Shown piece by piece: positions 53,772 through 62,768 of a stretch of 64,000 bases of DNA. The notes under the pieces were generated by a model. That model ran no database searches and was not told the origin of the DNA. It saw only the letters and a program-made list of their open reading frames with translations. The DNA lies in contig CP092880.1 in assembly GCA_030710605.1 (NCBI GenBank), positions 9,910,072 to 9,974,071 of the forward strand, written 5' to 3'. Each line of letters begins with the position of its first letter. Within the stretch, counting starts at the first letter, position 1. Both the position numbers and the translations under genes were made by a program. The DNA is from Cordylochernes scorpioides. Its lineage: Eukaryota; Arthropoda; Arachnida; Pseudoscorpiones; Chernetidae.

Positions 53772-54139
53772 TAGGCACAATTTGGATTATAGATTATAAA
53801 CACAAGGTAATAAGATTAAATCCAAATAAATAAATAGTTTGTGACGTTTCGGTAACAGCATTGTTACCATCTTCAGACAAAAGTACTGAATGAGAAATAA
53901 AAAAAAAAAAAGTGGGTTTTTTCCACTTTTAATTCTAAGATTAATATTCTGTGTTTCTCAGAAAACTATCTTCTTCTTATTTGTTATCTTGTTTACACAC
54001 TTGGATAATAGTAACTATTTAAAACATGCTGTGGTAAAATTTCTCATTTAGTACTCTTGTCTGAAGATGGTAACAATGCTGTTACCGAAACGTCACACAC
54101 TATTTCTTTATTTGGATTTGGTCTTATTACCTTGTGTTT
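53772..54139. mobile_element. Foldback element FB-B with enlarged centre
   Basis: Tail at left (taggcacaatttggattata). Right arm at 54060: CTGAAGA, T, GGTAACA-ATGC-TGTTACC, GAAAC, GTC. The centre is about 170 bp, the largest seen in the window. Confidence 0.85.
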
Positions 54140-54200
54140 CTACCCACCATGATTATCATGGCCTGTACCATGTGTACTAGGGATAAGCAAAAAAAAAAAA
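54140..54200 (+). repeat. SINE-C tail fragment
   Basis: cccaccatgattatcatggc, gtgtactagggataagcaaa. Confidence 0.8.
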
Positions 54201-54221
54201 AACCCTAGCACTCTAATTAAG

Positions 54222-54381
54222 TAGAACCTCCCTGTAAAAGACAACACCTAATTGCAGAGCCAAAGTGTCCTTTAGGGAGAGGTGTTCTCTTACCGGAGAG
54301 TTGCTAAATTGTAAAAATGGTCATTTTGCAAATGAAAACTGTCCTTTGTAGAAAGGTGTACGCTAAAGGGAGGTTCTACTG
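54222..54381 (+). mobile_element. MITE-A copy
   Basis: aagtagaacctccctgtaaa to gggaggttctactg, TA at right. Full length. Confidence 0.85.
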
Positions 54382-54382
54382 T

Positions 54383-54577
54383 AATAACAAAATCTACCCC
54401 ACTTGCCCAAAATGTAGCTTGGCACCTGCAGTTCCAGAACACATTTTGGCTTGCATTAGATGCACTAAACAGGACCTTTGGGAGAGGCTGCTGTTTATCA
54501 TAAAACAGCTCAAGGAACATAAACTCATGGAATTTGTGTAATCTATACACAAAGGGATAAGAAACAACAACAACCTA
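54383..54577 (+). repeat. LINE 3' end (40203 family)
   Basis: Reads NNKIYPTCPKCSLAPAVPEH and onward to the tail agggataagaaacaacaaca. Very similar to 40425-40620. Confidence 0.8.
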
Positions 54578-54754
54578 GCACCCATTTTAATGCTCTACAA
54601 TCCTATTGTATTAAGTGCATAGTATAAGCTATTGGTTAACACAACCAAACAACAAGCAGGTAATGAAACAATAGCAACAAGTCTCTGCATGCAATCTTTG
54701 CACTCACACACACATATACGTCAAATTTCACTCAGATTGAAAGATTAGATAAAA

Positions 54755-54895
54755 GCAAGTGCAAGTAACTCAACGGGGCTCTGGCACATTTGTAAGTGCA
54801 AAAGTTGAACTGCTTTTTACATGTGTAGACATATGGTGCACTTACACTAAAAGCAGTCACCAACTTCTTCCCACCATGATTATCATGACCTGACC
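54755..54895 (+). repeat. SINE-C 3' part
   Basis: gcaagtgcaagtaactcaac to cccaccatgattatcatgac. Head absent. Confidence 0.8.
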
Positions 54896-55311
54896 TGCAT
54901 CACTTTGACACAGATGTTGTGCGATTAGTCGATTTGACCAATCAGCCTCTTTTAATCCAATAGCAACACCTCTTTTAAACTGACATATGTTTGTAATGAG
55001 CACAAATATTTCGACGAGGCATTGATACAGTAGAAATAGGGGGGGGGGCTTAAAACTTGAACAGAAATTTTGAAAATCAGCTCGTTTCGTGCCGAATATG
55101 AGTCTAGAATACTCGTGCTAGATGTGCAGTTTTGATGCACTGAAGCTCTTGCTTTGCATAAATCAGACAGCAAATTTCAATCATTTGCATATAAATCAAA
55201 CAATTTCTTGGTGCGCCGATTATTTTAATAGAGTGTATATAATAATCTTTCAGATTATATTTGCACAAGGGGTTGGTATAGCAATTGTTTGTTAGAAAGC
55301 TAGTCCAATTA
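54896..55311. other. NCKIPSD intron sequence
   Basis: Unique sequence with several CpG (cgacgaggcattg, ctcgtttcgtgccg). No exon signal seen. Confidence 0.4.
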
Positions 55312-55860
55312 CATTGTAGCAAAGTATTTATTATATATTATGTAGAGATTGATAATTTTTGATATTTATATTGTTTACTAGACGGGTGCCCAGGCTTCGC
55401 CCCGGGATTGACCCGTGTGCATATCTACCCGAGTGATATATATTTAGATAAGATTTTTTTATAATTGTTTGTTATTAGCATTATCTATTTGATTGCATCA
55501 GCATAATTTAATCTAATCTTTGATAGAGGGCGCTGTGTTTGTGAGCTAAGTAGAATAATTTGAATATATAGTTTTAATAATTGATTTATATATTTTTTTA
55601 AAATAGCCTATCGTCTTCCCCATATTTTTTTACCTATGTATGGAAATTTTGGTTTGAATTAGTGAACTACTGCGAATTTGTATACCGGACATACAAACAT
55701 TGATTTTTATATATATAAGATATTTTGCTACTCTGAAAACTTCTCTCATTGCTTACCTTGTATCTTATGAATGTTGATTTTGTTGGTACCTTAAATAAAT
55801 TGCTGTATCATCCTGAAGTTTGTCTTTCCTAATTTTCTATATTACATTTTGGTGGAGATG
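55312..55860 (+). repeat. R4 copy split by a Helitron
   Basis: ttgtagcaaagtatttatta (55316) continues after the Helitron (55378-55720) with tattttgctactctgaaaac and catcctgaagtttgtctttc. Confidence 0.75.
55378..55720 (-). mobile_element. Non-autonomous Helitron (343 bp)
   Basis: On the minus strand it begins TCTTATATATATAAAAATC and ends with a GC-rich hairpin (CCCGGGGCGAAGCCTGGG), a short spacer and CTAG. The base before is A and the base after is T, and there is no duplication: the canonical Helitron insertion pattern. No Rep/helicase. It is inserted into an R4 repeat, which gives an empty-site comparison. Confidence 0.88.
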
Positions 55861-56149
55861 CTGGGTAAATTAGGGAAGACAAACTGAGGATCGCTGAGAA
55901 GACCTTGGGTGCTGTGATCTACATTTTCCAAGACTAGCGCCAGGATTCCATCGCCATGTCATAGTACAAGAAGATGATGTCCCTATTGATGATACGATGC
56001 TGAAGCCGCTCTTCACCTTGCAAGAGAAAAGATGCGAAGCTACGAGTTTCTAAAAGTTTCAAGTCTAAAAGGGAATCCTTGGTAAAAACATGTTAGATAC
56101 ATGTCAGTAACTACAATATTTGCAAGCTGTGGGTCACAGCTCCCATAGG
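55861..56149. other. NCKIPSD intron sequence
   Basis: gatgctgggtaaattaggga...gaagaccttggg; no exon signal. May belong to an unrecognised element linked to the flanking R4 copies. Confidence 0.35.
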
Positions 56150-56325
56150 GAAGGAGCTATGTATTTATATTTGATGTACAGATTATTAATTTTTGAAATT
56201 TATATTATTCATATTTTGCTACTCTGGAAACTTTCCTCATTGCTTATCTGTTGATTTTGTACTTGCCTAAAATAAATTGCCATGTCATCCTGGAGTTTAT
56301 TTTCTATGTTACAATCATTATTGAA
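56150..56325 (+). repeat. R4 copy
   Basis: tttgctactctggaaacttt to catcctggagttta. Confidence 0.65.
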
Positions 56326-56370
56326 GAAATATGCCAATATATTCAAAATTTATAACATACATATTATGTG

Positions 56371-56751
56371 AAAAAATAGTACAAATGTAATATTGTACTG
56401 GGATAAGGTGCATAAATTAAGAAAAAGGCATCTCCTTATCGTGCAACTGAAAGTTGCTAATGGCTGTGTAGCGTTCTCACGCAATTCTGGCCTTAACTAC
56501 CCGTTTCATGATTTTTCAGGATGCCTTAATGACCAATTTTTTTGGTCGTTGAGGTACAGCTTGCACCACGCTGATGAGGGCCAACAGCCTGAAACACGTC
56601 CGTGGTTAGCTTTTCTTGATTAATCAAGAATGGATATTTGGCCAATTCTGGAATAATTAAAAATCAACGAGAATAGTTGATATTTATTCCGATAGATGGC
56701 GCAAGCCATTAGCAACTTTCAGTTGCACGATAAGGAGATGCCTTTTTCTTA
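56371..56751 (+). mobile_element. Hammerhead retroelement RZ-D2, complete copy
   Basis: 381 bp, flanked by 14-bp duplication ATACATATTATGTG / atacataatatgtg (56357-56370, 56752-56765). Its ends are inverted repeats (aagaaaaaggcatctcctta...gcaactgaaagttgctaatg and the reverse). The hammerhead at 56566-56605 is central. Related to RZ-D1 by the hammerhead core, agcttttcttgat and ttggccaa. Confidence 0.88.
56566..56605 (+). ncRNA. Type I hammerhead ribozyme (intact core)
   Basis: CCACG, CTGATGA, stem II GGGC-CAACA-GCCT (one G-U), GAAAC, AC, GTC, CGTGG. All core positions and the canonical GUC triplet are present. Stem I is perfect and extends one more A-T pair. Cleavage would fall after 56600. 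Antisense to NCKIPSD. Confidence 0.9.
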
Positions 56752-56814
56752 ATACATAATATGTGTTTAATGTTACAACAGTATCATGGCAACGGTACAA
56801 ATTGTCACAGCGAA

Positions 56815-56860
56815 CCTATCCACCATGATTATCATAGCTTGTGTACTTGGGAGGAGTTAA
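56815..56860 (+). repeat. SINE-C tail fragment
   Basis: atccaccatgattatcatag, gtgtacttgggagg. Confidence 0.6.
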
Positions 56861-56931
56861 AAAATAATCTTGAAGATGTAAGCATCAATAAGATGAAGTA
56901 GAAGCATCAATGTCTCCAAGATAAATAACCT

Positions 56932-57241
56932 TTTTTTTGCTTATCCCTAGTACACGTGGTACAGGCCATGATAATCATGGTGGGTAGTTAGCGACTGCTT
57001 TTACTGTAAGTGCACCACATGTCTACACATGTGTAAAACAGTTCGACTTTGCACTTACAGATGTGCCAGAGCCCCGTTTGGTTACTTGCACTCGCTGGTG
57101 GGGTTGGATTTTTGCAAGAATCGGGGGCCATTGGAGCATTTTTTTTTTTTTAAACATAAAAAAAGTGTCCAATGCGGGAATCGAACTCGGGTCATAGTGG
57201 TCGAAAACCAAACGGTTTAACCAGCCTTCCACCGACCCCCG
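56932..57241 (-). mobile_element. SINE-C full-length copy, 3' of exon
   Basis: Tail at left (gcttatccctagtacacgtg), head at right ending ccaccgacccccga. It starts 52 nt after the donor of the 57294-57432 exon and is in inverted orientation to the SINE at 57521. Confidence 0.92.
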
Positions 57242-57293
57242 ATAAACAACCTGCTGAGAGAGAATTCAGAGGGGAGAATGTCAGAGCAGTTAC

Positions 57294-57432
57294 CATCAGT
57301 TAGCTGTGGCAGTTGTCGAGCCAGCTCAGAGGGCAGCACTGTGGTTAGTAAGTGGTTGATCACTCTAGCATCAAGCTCACAGCATGCAATGAACACCTTG
57401 AGCATGGAGAGCCGGAGCTTCCATCTTGGTTC
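57294..57432 (-). CDS. NCKIPSD: NCKIPSD exon
   Basis: Acceptor GAGTGTGACAG|GAA, donor GATG|GTAACT. Phase 0 in, 1 out. Reads EPRWKLRLSMLKVFIACCEL, DARVINHLLTTVLPSELARQ, LPQLTD. L-KVF-A-C-LDA followed by LL--VLP-ELAR is a strong family match. Confidence 0.93.
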
Positions 57433-57520
57433 CTGTCACACTCCTTCAGTCAGAACAAATATATTCAGAATGTATAGCATTCAATGAGAATTACATGTGA
57501 GATTTATAAAAGAGGGAAGG

Positions 57521-57855
57521 GGGTCGATGGAAGGATGGTCTAAACCGTTGGTTTTCGACTGCTACGACCCAGGTTCGATTCCTGCATTGGGCATTTTTTT
57601 TCTGATTTAAAAAAAAAAATCCTCCAATGGCCTCTAATTCTTGCAAAAGTCCAACCCCACCAGCGAGTGCAAGTAACCAATGGGGCTCTGGCAAATTTGC
57701 AAGTGCAAAAGTCAAACTGCTTTTCACATGTGTAGACATGTGACGCACTTACAGTAAAAGCAGTTGCCTAATTCTACCCACCATGATTATCATGGCCTGT
57801 ACCACGTGTACTAGGAATAAGCAAAAAAAAAATAATAATAATAAAAAATAAAAGA
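57521..57855 (+). mobile_element. SINE-C reference copy
   Basis: tRNA-derived head: gtcgatggaaggatggtcta (box A TGGTCTAAACCG), gaccCAGGTTCGATTCC (box B), then a T-run/A-run spacer, body ccaaccccaccagcgagtgc, cacatgtgtagacatg, and tail ctacccaccatgattatcat...ctaggaataagcaaaaaaaa plus A-rich repeats. About 310 bp. At least a dozen full or partial copies occur in this window. Confidence 0.92.
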
Positions 57856-58144
57856 GAGAGGGTCCAAATTGAAAAAAAGTAGAGCCTCAAGTCCCATGTT
57901 GGCTGATTCAAAATTATCGCCTCCTTAAAAAAGGTGGTGAAATTGGCCCCTCTCAATTCTTGGATCCAGGGTTCAATAAACTATGGCAAAACCCCTGGAA
58001 TTGATCGTTAGTGGCCATATTTCTCTAATGCCATCTCTATGTCAACCTGCTGGACCTCTTTGTCTACACCTTGTAGGCACTTGCTCCTGTGTGCATCCTT
58101 CGCACTTCCACCTCAACTATGGTTTTCAAATCACCATACATATA

Positions 58145-59442
58145 CAGTAAAACCCCGCTATAACGAACCCTGGATATAACGAACCTTCCCTTATAACGAA
58201 CCCACGCCGATTCCCAATTCCATTCCATTGAAAATACCATCGTTATAACGAACTTTGCGATTTTTAGAATAACGAACTACCTCTATAACGAACCTATTTC
58301 GGGTCCCGAAATGATAAAATCTATTAAAAATACTATGCTTATAACGAACTTAGAATTGTAATTAAAAAAAAAAAATTAAAAAACAAAATTTTGAGCATGT
58401 TTAAAGCTCGCGGATCGCGATTTCAAAACAATAAATTTAGCGGCATTGTTTGTTTGATTTTTGCACTTTATTTTTGCTGTATGTTGTATAAATTTTTACA
58501 CATTATACTTTTTATTAATTAGAATATCTTTGCATCCATTAAATTTGAAATATAAAAAATGCAAATGGCTTCCAAAATGAAGAAAACAAAGGCATTTTAA
58601 AAACAAAAGCATTATTTCATAAAAAAAAAAAAAAAGGCCATTTTCAGAACTTTTCAAAGTGAAACAACATAGGCAAAATGTTAAGAACATATTAAAATAA
58701 GAGAATATAACTTTTCTATTATAAAAGATAAAATATAAAGTTATTAAAAATTGTTACAAAGAGGAATCAACTTCAACTTTTGCCGCGATCGCGATCGTAC
58801 GTTTTAGGGCTAAAAAAAAAAGTCCAAATAAACGGTCCCTTGATGAAACAAAAATTATTTTTATGCCATTAACTATGGTTATTTTAAAGTCAGCAATGTT
58901 TTGCATGGCAGGTTAAAAAAAAAACGAAATCTAGACCTAGAAGAATATGGGGAAACATGAAATGGAAGAAAAACACTAACTTTATTTGAATGGTGCAATG
59001 CTTGGAAGAATGCTTTGAAACTACAAGGTATTAGAGCCATTTTTTCAAGTAAAAATTGTATTATATAATATGTGATAATGATGTTTTAAAATCATTTCAT
59101 ATCTTTGAATATATATTTAATAAAACTTTGCCTAGGATTTGTCTTGATTTTTAACTTAGACATAGAGGTACATGTATGTTAATCATAAGAAGAACCTATT
59201 ATCTAATGATTTCTATTATTATTCAGTATTAATATAAGGAAATTAGTCAATTAAGGGAATTAAAATAAAGTGACCACTATTAAGAGGCAGCCTCTTCTTG
59301 TGTGTATGGCTGTTTTTTAATTATACGGTCTAAAAATTTTGAAAAGTAAAAAAAAATAGCCAAACCGTGGCTATAGTGAACCGTGGCTATAGTGAACCAA
59401 AAGCTCTGTCCCATTGGGGTTCACTATAGAGGGGTTTTACTG
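58145..59442. mobile_element. Non-autonomous pogo/Tigger-like element (1.3 kb)
   Basis: Starts CAGTAAAACCCCGCTATAAC and ends GAGGGGTTTTACTG, TA on both sides. Repeated TATAACGAAC motifs fill the left 200 bp and GTGAACC motifs the right end. The interior (58500-59300) is AT-rich without a transposase; it has one CG-rich patch (ccgcgatcgcgatcgtacg). It is either an internally decayed Tigger or a large MITE. Confidence 0.88.
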
Positions 59443-59493
59443 TATATAGGAAAAAACAATAGAAAAAAATAATAATAATAAGTGGGTCAGATG

Positions 59494-59946
59494 TTGATCA
59501 GGGAACAGGCTAAATCAATGTTTAGTTGATTTCTGTCACACCAGATGGCGCTCTGCCTTCTGTAAAGCACATGTGCTCCTGGTCAGGATACGCTTTCTTT
59601 ATTTTTAATATCAACACCTGACCCACTTATTTTTTATTGTTTTTTCATGTGTTAAGCGTTTTTATGCAAATTTGGCCTTAAATACCCATTTCTTGGTTTC
59701 TCAAGAAGCCCCTAGGACCAAAAATTCTTTTTGGTCGCAGTGGTACAGCCAACTCCACGCTGACAAGCGCCAACAGCGCGAAACGCATTCGTGGATGGCT
59801 TTTCTTGATTTATCAAGAAATTGGGTTGGCCAAATATCAGGGAACAGGCTAAATCAATGTTTAGTTGATTTCTGTTCCACCAGATGGCGCTCTGCCTTCT
59901 GTAAAGCACATGTGCTCCTGGTCAGGATATGCTTTCTTTATTTTTA
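59494..59946 (+). mobile_element. Hammerhead retroelement RZ-D1, partial dimer
   Basis: The block cagggaacaggctaaatcaa...ctcctggtcaggata-gcttt occurs at 59499 and again 339 bp later at 59838, head to tail, with the hammerhead (59755-59794) between. This is about 1.3 units of a tandem array, as expected from reverse transcription of a multimer or circle. It lies just after a tgggtcagatgttgatc junction. Confidence 0.88.
59755..59794 (+). ncRNA. Hammerhead ribozyme, core mutated
   Basis: CCACG, CTGACAA, GCGC-CAACA-GCGC, GAAAC, GC, ATT, CGTGG. The core G of CUGANGA (position 8) is A, which should abolish activity. Stems are perfect. Confidence 0.8.
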
Positions 59947-60154
59947 CATATATATATAGAGAGAGAGAATTTGATATAGAATTTAATCTTTGTTGAAGTC
60001 ATATTGCATATTTGAACAAATATCAACAAAGGACCGGGAAAGAATAATTTCTTTAGAGAGAGAGATTGAAACTATTTTATTATAGCGTTCATATAAGATA
60101 AAATATGGTTAAATACATAATGAATATAAATAATTAATATTAAATAAGGATATA

Positions 60155-60317
60155 CAGTAGAACCTCCTTGAGAGGACACACACCTCTCTATAAAGGACAG
60201 TTTTCATTGCCAAAAATACCATTTTTACTATTTAGCAACTCTCTGGTAAGAGGACACCTCTTCCTTAAGGACACTTTGGCTCTGCAACTAGATGTCCTTT
60301 ACAGGGAGGTTCTACTG
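60155..60317 (-). mobile_element. MITE-A copy
   Basis: cagtagaacctccttgagag to gggaggttctactg, TA-flanked. Full length. Confidence 0.87.
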
Positions 60318-60354
60318 TATATATGAATTAAAAAATATATAAAAACAGAGCAAA

Positions 60355-60555
60355 ACGTGTTCGGTATGGATTTTCTTGAATCTTTAAGAAATTGGGTTGG
60401 CCAAATATCAGGGAACAGGCTAAATCAATGTTAGTTGATTTCTGTTCCACTAGATGGCGCTCTGCCATCTAAAAAGTACATGTGCTCCTTGTCAGGATAT
60501 GCTTTCATTATTTTTAATATCAACACCTGACCTTTTTATTTTTTCTATTGTTTTT
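60355..60555 (+). mobile_element. RZ-D1 copy starting near the ribozyme
   Basis: Begins aaaacgtgttcggtatgg, the 3' part of the hammerhead (GAAACGCGTTCGTGG), then follows the family to ctgacctttttatttt. The 5' edge is within about 10 nt of the expected cleavage site. Confidence 0.75.
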
Positions 60556-60699
60556 CATACATATATATATACGTATATAAAATATATAAAAGAGAGAGAG
60601 AGAGAATAAATTTTGCCTGGAGGCTATTCATATATAAAATTAAAGGCTGCCTCGCCTGTCAAAATAGACGTCATCTATATCTGCAAAATTTTCATCTAT

Positions 60700-60885
60700 A
60701 TTTTATCCATGAATTTGGCTTAGCCATAATTGCCAGCTAAACACCTCTTTGGCAAATTTTGAAGATTTCATATGATCCCTTGCGGATCAAAGCCTGCCCT
60801 GGATTGATGAGGGCCAATAGCTTGAAATCATGGTGGACACTTTACAAATTTCCAAAGTTGGTGTTGTGACTTTGTCAATGACCCT
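60700..60885 (+). mobile_element. RZ-D2-like remnant
   Basis: ttgatgagggccaatagctt followed by gaaatcatgg: a decayed hammerhead (C to T at the first core base, GAAAT for GAAAC). Confidence 0.45.
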
Positions 60886-60894
60886 AGTCTGCTA

Positions 60895-60990
60895 TTTTTT
60901 TAATTATAAAAAAGTGCCCAATGCGGGATTCAATCCTGGGTTGTAACGATCGAAATCAACAGTTTAGACCACCCTTCCACCGACCCCCAT
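60895..60990 (-). repeat. SINE-C head fragment
   Basis: aaaaagtgcccaatgcggga, aacagtttagaccacccttc, caccgaccccc. Ends about 37 nt before the donor of the next exon. Confidence 0.8.
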
Positions 60991-61027
60991 AAGATAGGTT
61001 ATTTACAGTGGTCCATGGCAGACTCAC

Positions 61028-61273
61028 CATCTGGTAGTAGGTGGCTAGGAGGTCCAGAGGCTCAAAGTCCAGCCTGCTGATGGATTCCCTACAAATCCGA
61101 GGGTCCGCCTCAGACAGTATTGTGTGGAGTGACTCCAGGTGGCCCAAGATGGTCAGCTCATCTTCATGGATGGGCCAACTGCGCTGCTGCTCATCTGACT
61201 TGCAGCTCCATAGCTGGCCGAAGATCTCGTTCAGCTTGCGCAGGTCTTCGCTCTCCTCTGGCAGTTCTATGGA
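61028..61273 (-). CDS. NCKIPSD: NCKIPSD exon
   Basis: Acceptor GGTCCCCAG|TCC, donor CAGATG|GTGAGT, exactly 82 codons in phase 0. Reads SIELPEESEDLRKLNEIFGQ, LWSCKSDEQQRSWPIHEDEL, TILGHLESLHTILSEADPRI, then LDFEPLDLLATYYQM. CKSDEQQRSW-HEDE and ADP-C are family hallmarks. The most upstream exon found. Confidence 0.93.
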
Positions 61274-61458
61274 CTGGGGACCACAACAACAGGTTATGTA
61301 TGGTTGAGTAATGTGGTGTATATGTCAGAATAATTCACTGAAAATAAATTAAGAGAGTTCATTTAGGTTCACAAAGTTGAAAAAGAAAAACTTTTGATTT
61401 ATAAATGAGTGCAGTATAAATTTTGCTATATAAAGGGTGAAATAAATTTTTACATATA

Positions 61459-62761
61459 CAGGGTGTACCAGGTAAATTGGGAATTTCAACAATGGTATTT
61501 TAACAGAAATTTTTTGCAAGTAAAAATTAAAATATCCGAATGAAATTTGACACAGTAGTAGATAAAAGGATATAGTTTTTATTTATTCAATGAAGTTTCC
61601 ATTATTAGCTACAACAGTCTCGAGGCGAGTGCGGAATGAAGCACAGGCCTTGGCGACGATGACCTTGTCCATTTGGGTCATCACCGTGTGAACTGCTTTC
61701 TTGACAGACTGGACGGTGGTATGAGGAGCTTTGTTGACATCTCTCTCAACAACGCCCCATACATAGTAGTCGAGGGGATTGCAATCTGGAGAATTAGGGG
61801 GCCAAATATCAGGACCCCAGTGACTAGGGACGTTAAGTGTCAGCCACGATTGTGTCTTTTTTGCCTTATGGGCTGGAGCTGAGTCCTGTTGGAAGACATA
61901 CTTCCTTCCTGTGGCCACCATGTCCATCCAAGGCTTCACAACGGTCTCCAGAACATTGATGTAGGTGTCAGCGTTCATCCTAAGGCCCTTCTCAAAGAAA
62001 TGGGGAGGCATGACATCACCTTCACTGCTGATAACGCCAAGGACCATTACGGAGGCAGGAAATTTCGTGTGCATCACGACAGGTATCTCTGAGGGGTCTT
62101 TACAGATCCAGCGATCATTCCTGGGATTTACCTTTTGGTCCACGTCAAAGTTCTTTTCGTCAGAGAAGAACCTTAGCATGCCAAAAGAGTCGTGTTTCAG
62201 GTTGTTGAGGAGGGCAGCAGCCTTTCCTTTTCTGTTATTCTTCATATTCTCAGTCAGCAACTGACCTTTCCGAAGGGCATAAGACTTGAGACCAAGGTCC
62301 TCATGGATAGTTCTGACAATTGTCATAGAGCCAACGTCCATTTCCTTGGCTATGGCCCGCATGCTCTTCCCAGGGTTTCCATCAATCTTCTCCTTGACAT
62401 TTTTGACAAATTCTTCGCCTCTTACCCTGTCCGATCGACGCGAGTGCTTTTTCCTTGTAGCTATCCCCTCTTTGTTACTGTCGGCCTCATCAAACTGCTT
62501 CTTGACACGATAAATAGTGGTTTTGGGCAACTTAAGAAAATCCACTATCTCTTTGGGGCTCCTTCCGGCGCGCAGAGCAACGATGATGGCAGCTCGATTT
62601 TCAAATTCTCGGTTACTGTTCATCACTACACTGCGCACACATGTACTGTTGCATTTTACATGAATATGGCTACGTAATGAAAAAAAAACAAGTTTTTAAT
62701 CTCAAGTAGTTTTTGTTTTATGGACTGTCAAAGTTAGTCCCAATTTACCTGGTACACCCTG
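61459..62761 (-). mobile_element. Intact DD37D mariner (maT-like) transposon
   Basis: 1303 bp bounded by perfect 24-bp inverted repeats beginning CAGGGTGTACCAGGTAAATT, with TA on both sides (61457-61458, 62762-62763). Complete transposase on the minus strand. It sits in an NCKIPSD intron, 186 nt upstream of the 61273 acceptor, with the same transcriptional direction. Confidence 0.95.
61583..62638 (-). CDS. Mariner-family transposase, DD37D
   Basis: 351 codons, full family length, no breaks. N-terminal helix-turn-helix (RAAIIVALRAGRSPKEIVDF, residues 15-34; second HTH near 90-110 with SMRAIAKEMDVGSMTIVRTI). Catalytic triad D159 (FFSDEKNF), D252 (FQQDSAPAHK) and D290 (NPLDYYVWG), with 37 residues between the last two: the DD37D (maT) group. 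It would cut and paste the element at TA. Start could be the ATG at codon 1 or codon 6 (MNSNREF). Expression from NCKIPSD read-through is possible but unproven. Confidence 0.95.
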   Translation of the reverse strand: MRSVVMNSNREFENRAAIIVALRAGRSPKEIVDFLKLPKTTIYRVKKQFDEADSNKEGIATRKKHSRRSDRVRGEEFVKNVKEKIDGNPGKSMRAIAKEMDVGSMTIVRTIHEDLGLKSYALRKGQLLTENMKNNRKGKAAALLNNLKHDSFGMLRFFSDEKNFDVDQKVNPRNDRWICKDPSEIPVVMHTKFPASVMVLGVISSEGDVMPPHFFEKGLRMNADTYINVLETVVKPWMDMVATGRKYVFQQDSAPAHKAKKTQSWLTLNVPSHWGPDIWPPNSPDCNPLDYYVWGVVERDVNKAPHTTVQSVKKAVHTVMTQMDKVIVAKACASFRTRLETVVANNGNFIE

Positions 62762-62768
62762 TATTATA

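Larger units (their letters stand above)
44601..61273 (-). other. NCKIPSD: NCKIPSD/SPIN90-like gene, C-terminal six exons
   Basis: Six minus-strand exons (61273-61028, 57432-57294, 53188-53108, 50883-50683, 47571-47393, 44780-44601) join with all phases matching (0, 1, 1, 1, 0) and GT-AG introns. Together they encode about 342 residues of the SPIN90/Ldb17 leucine-rich (armadillo-like) domain. The family protein binds Nck through an N-terminal SH3/proline region and activates Arp2/3 to seed linear actin filaments; the N-terminus must be on exons beyond 64000. Introns of 2.5-5 kb are filled with repeats. Confidence 0.9.
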
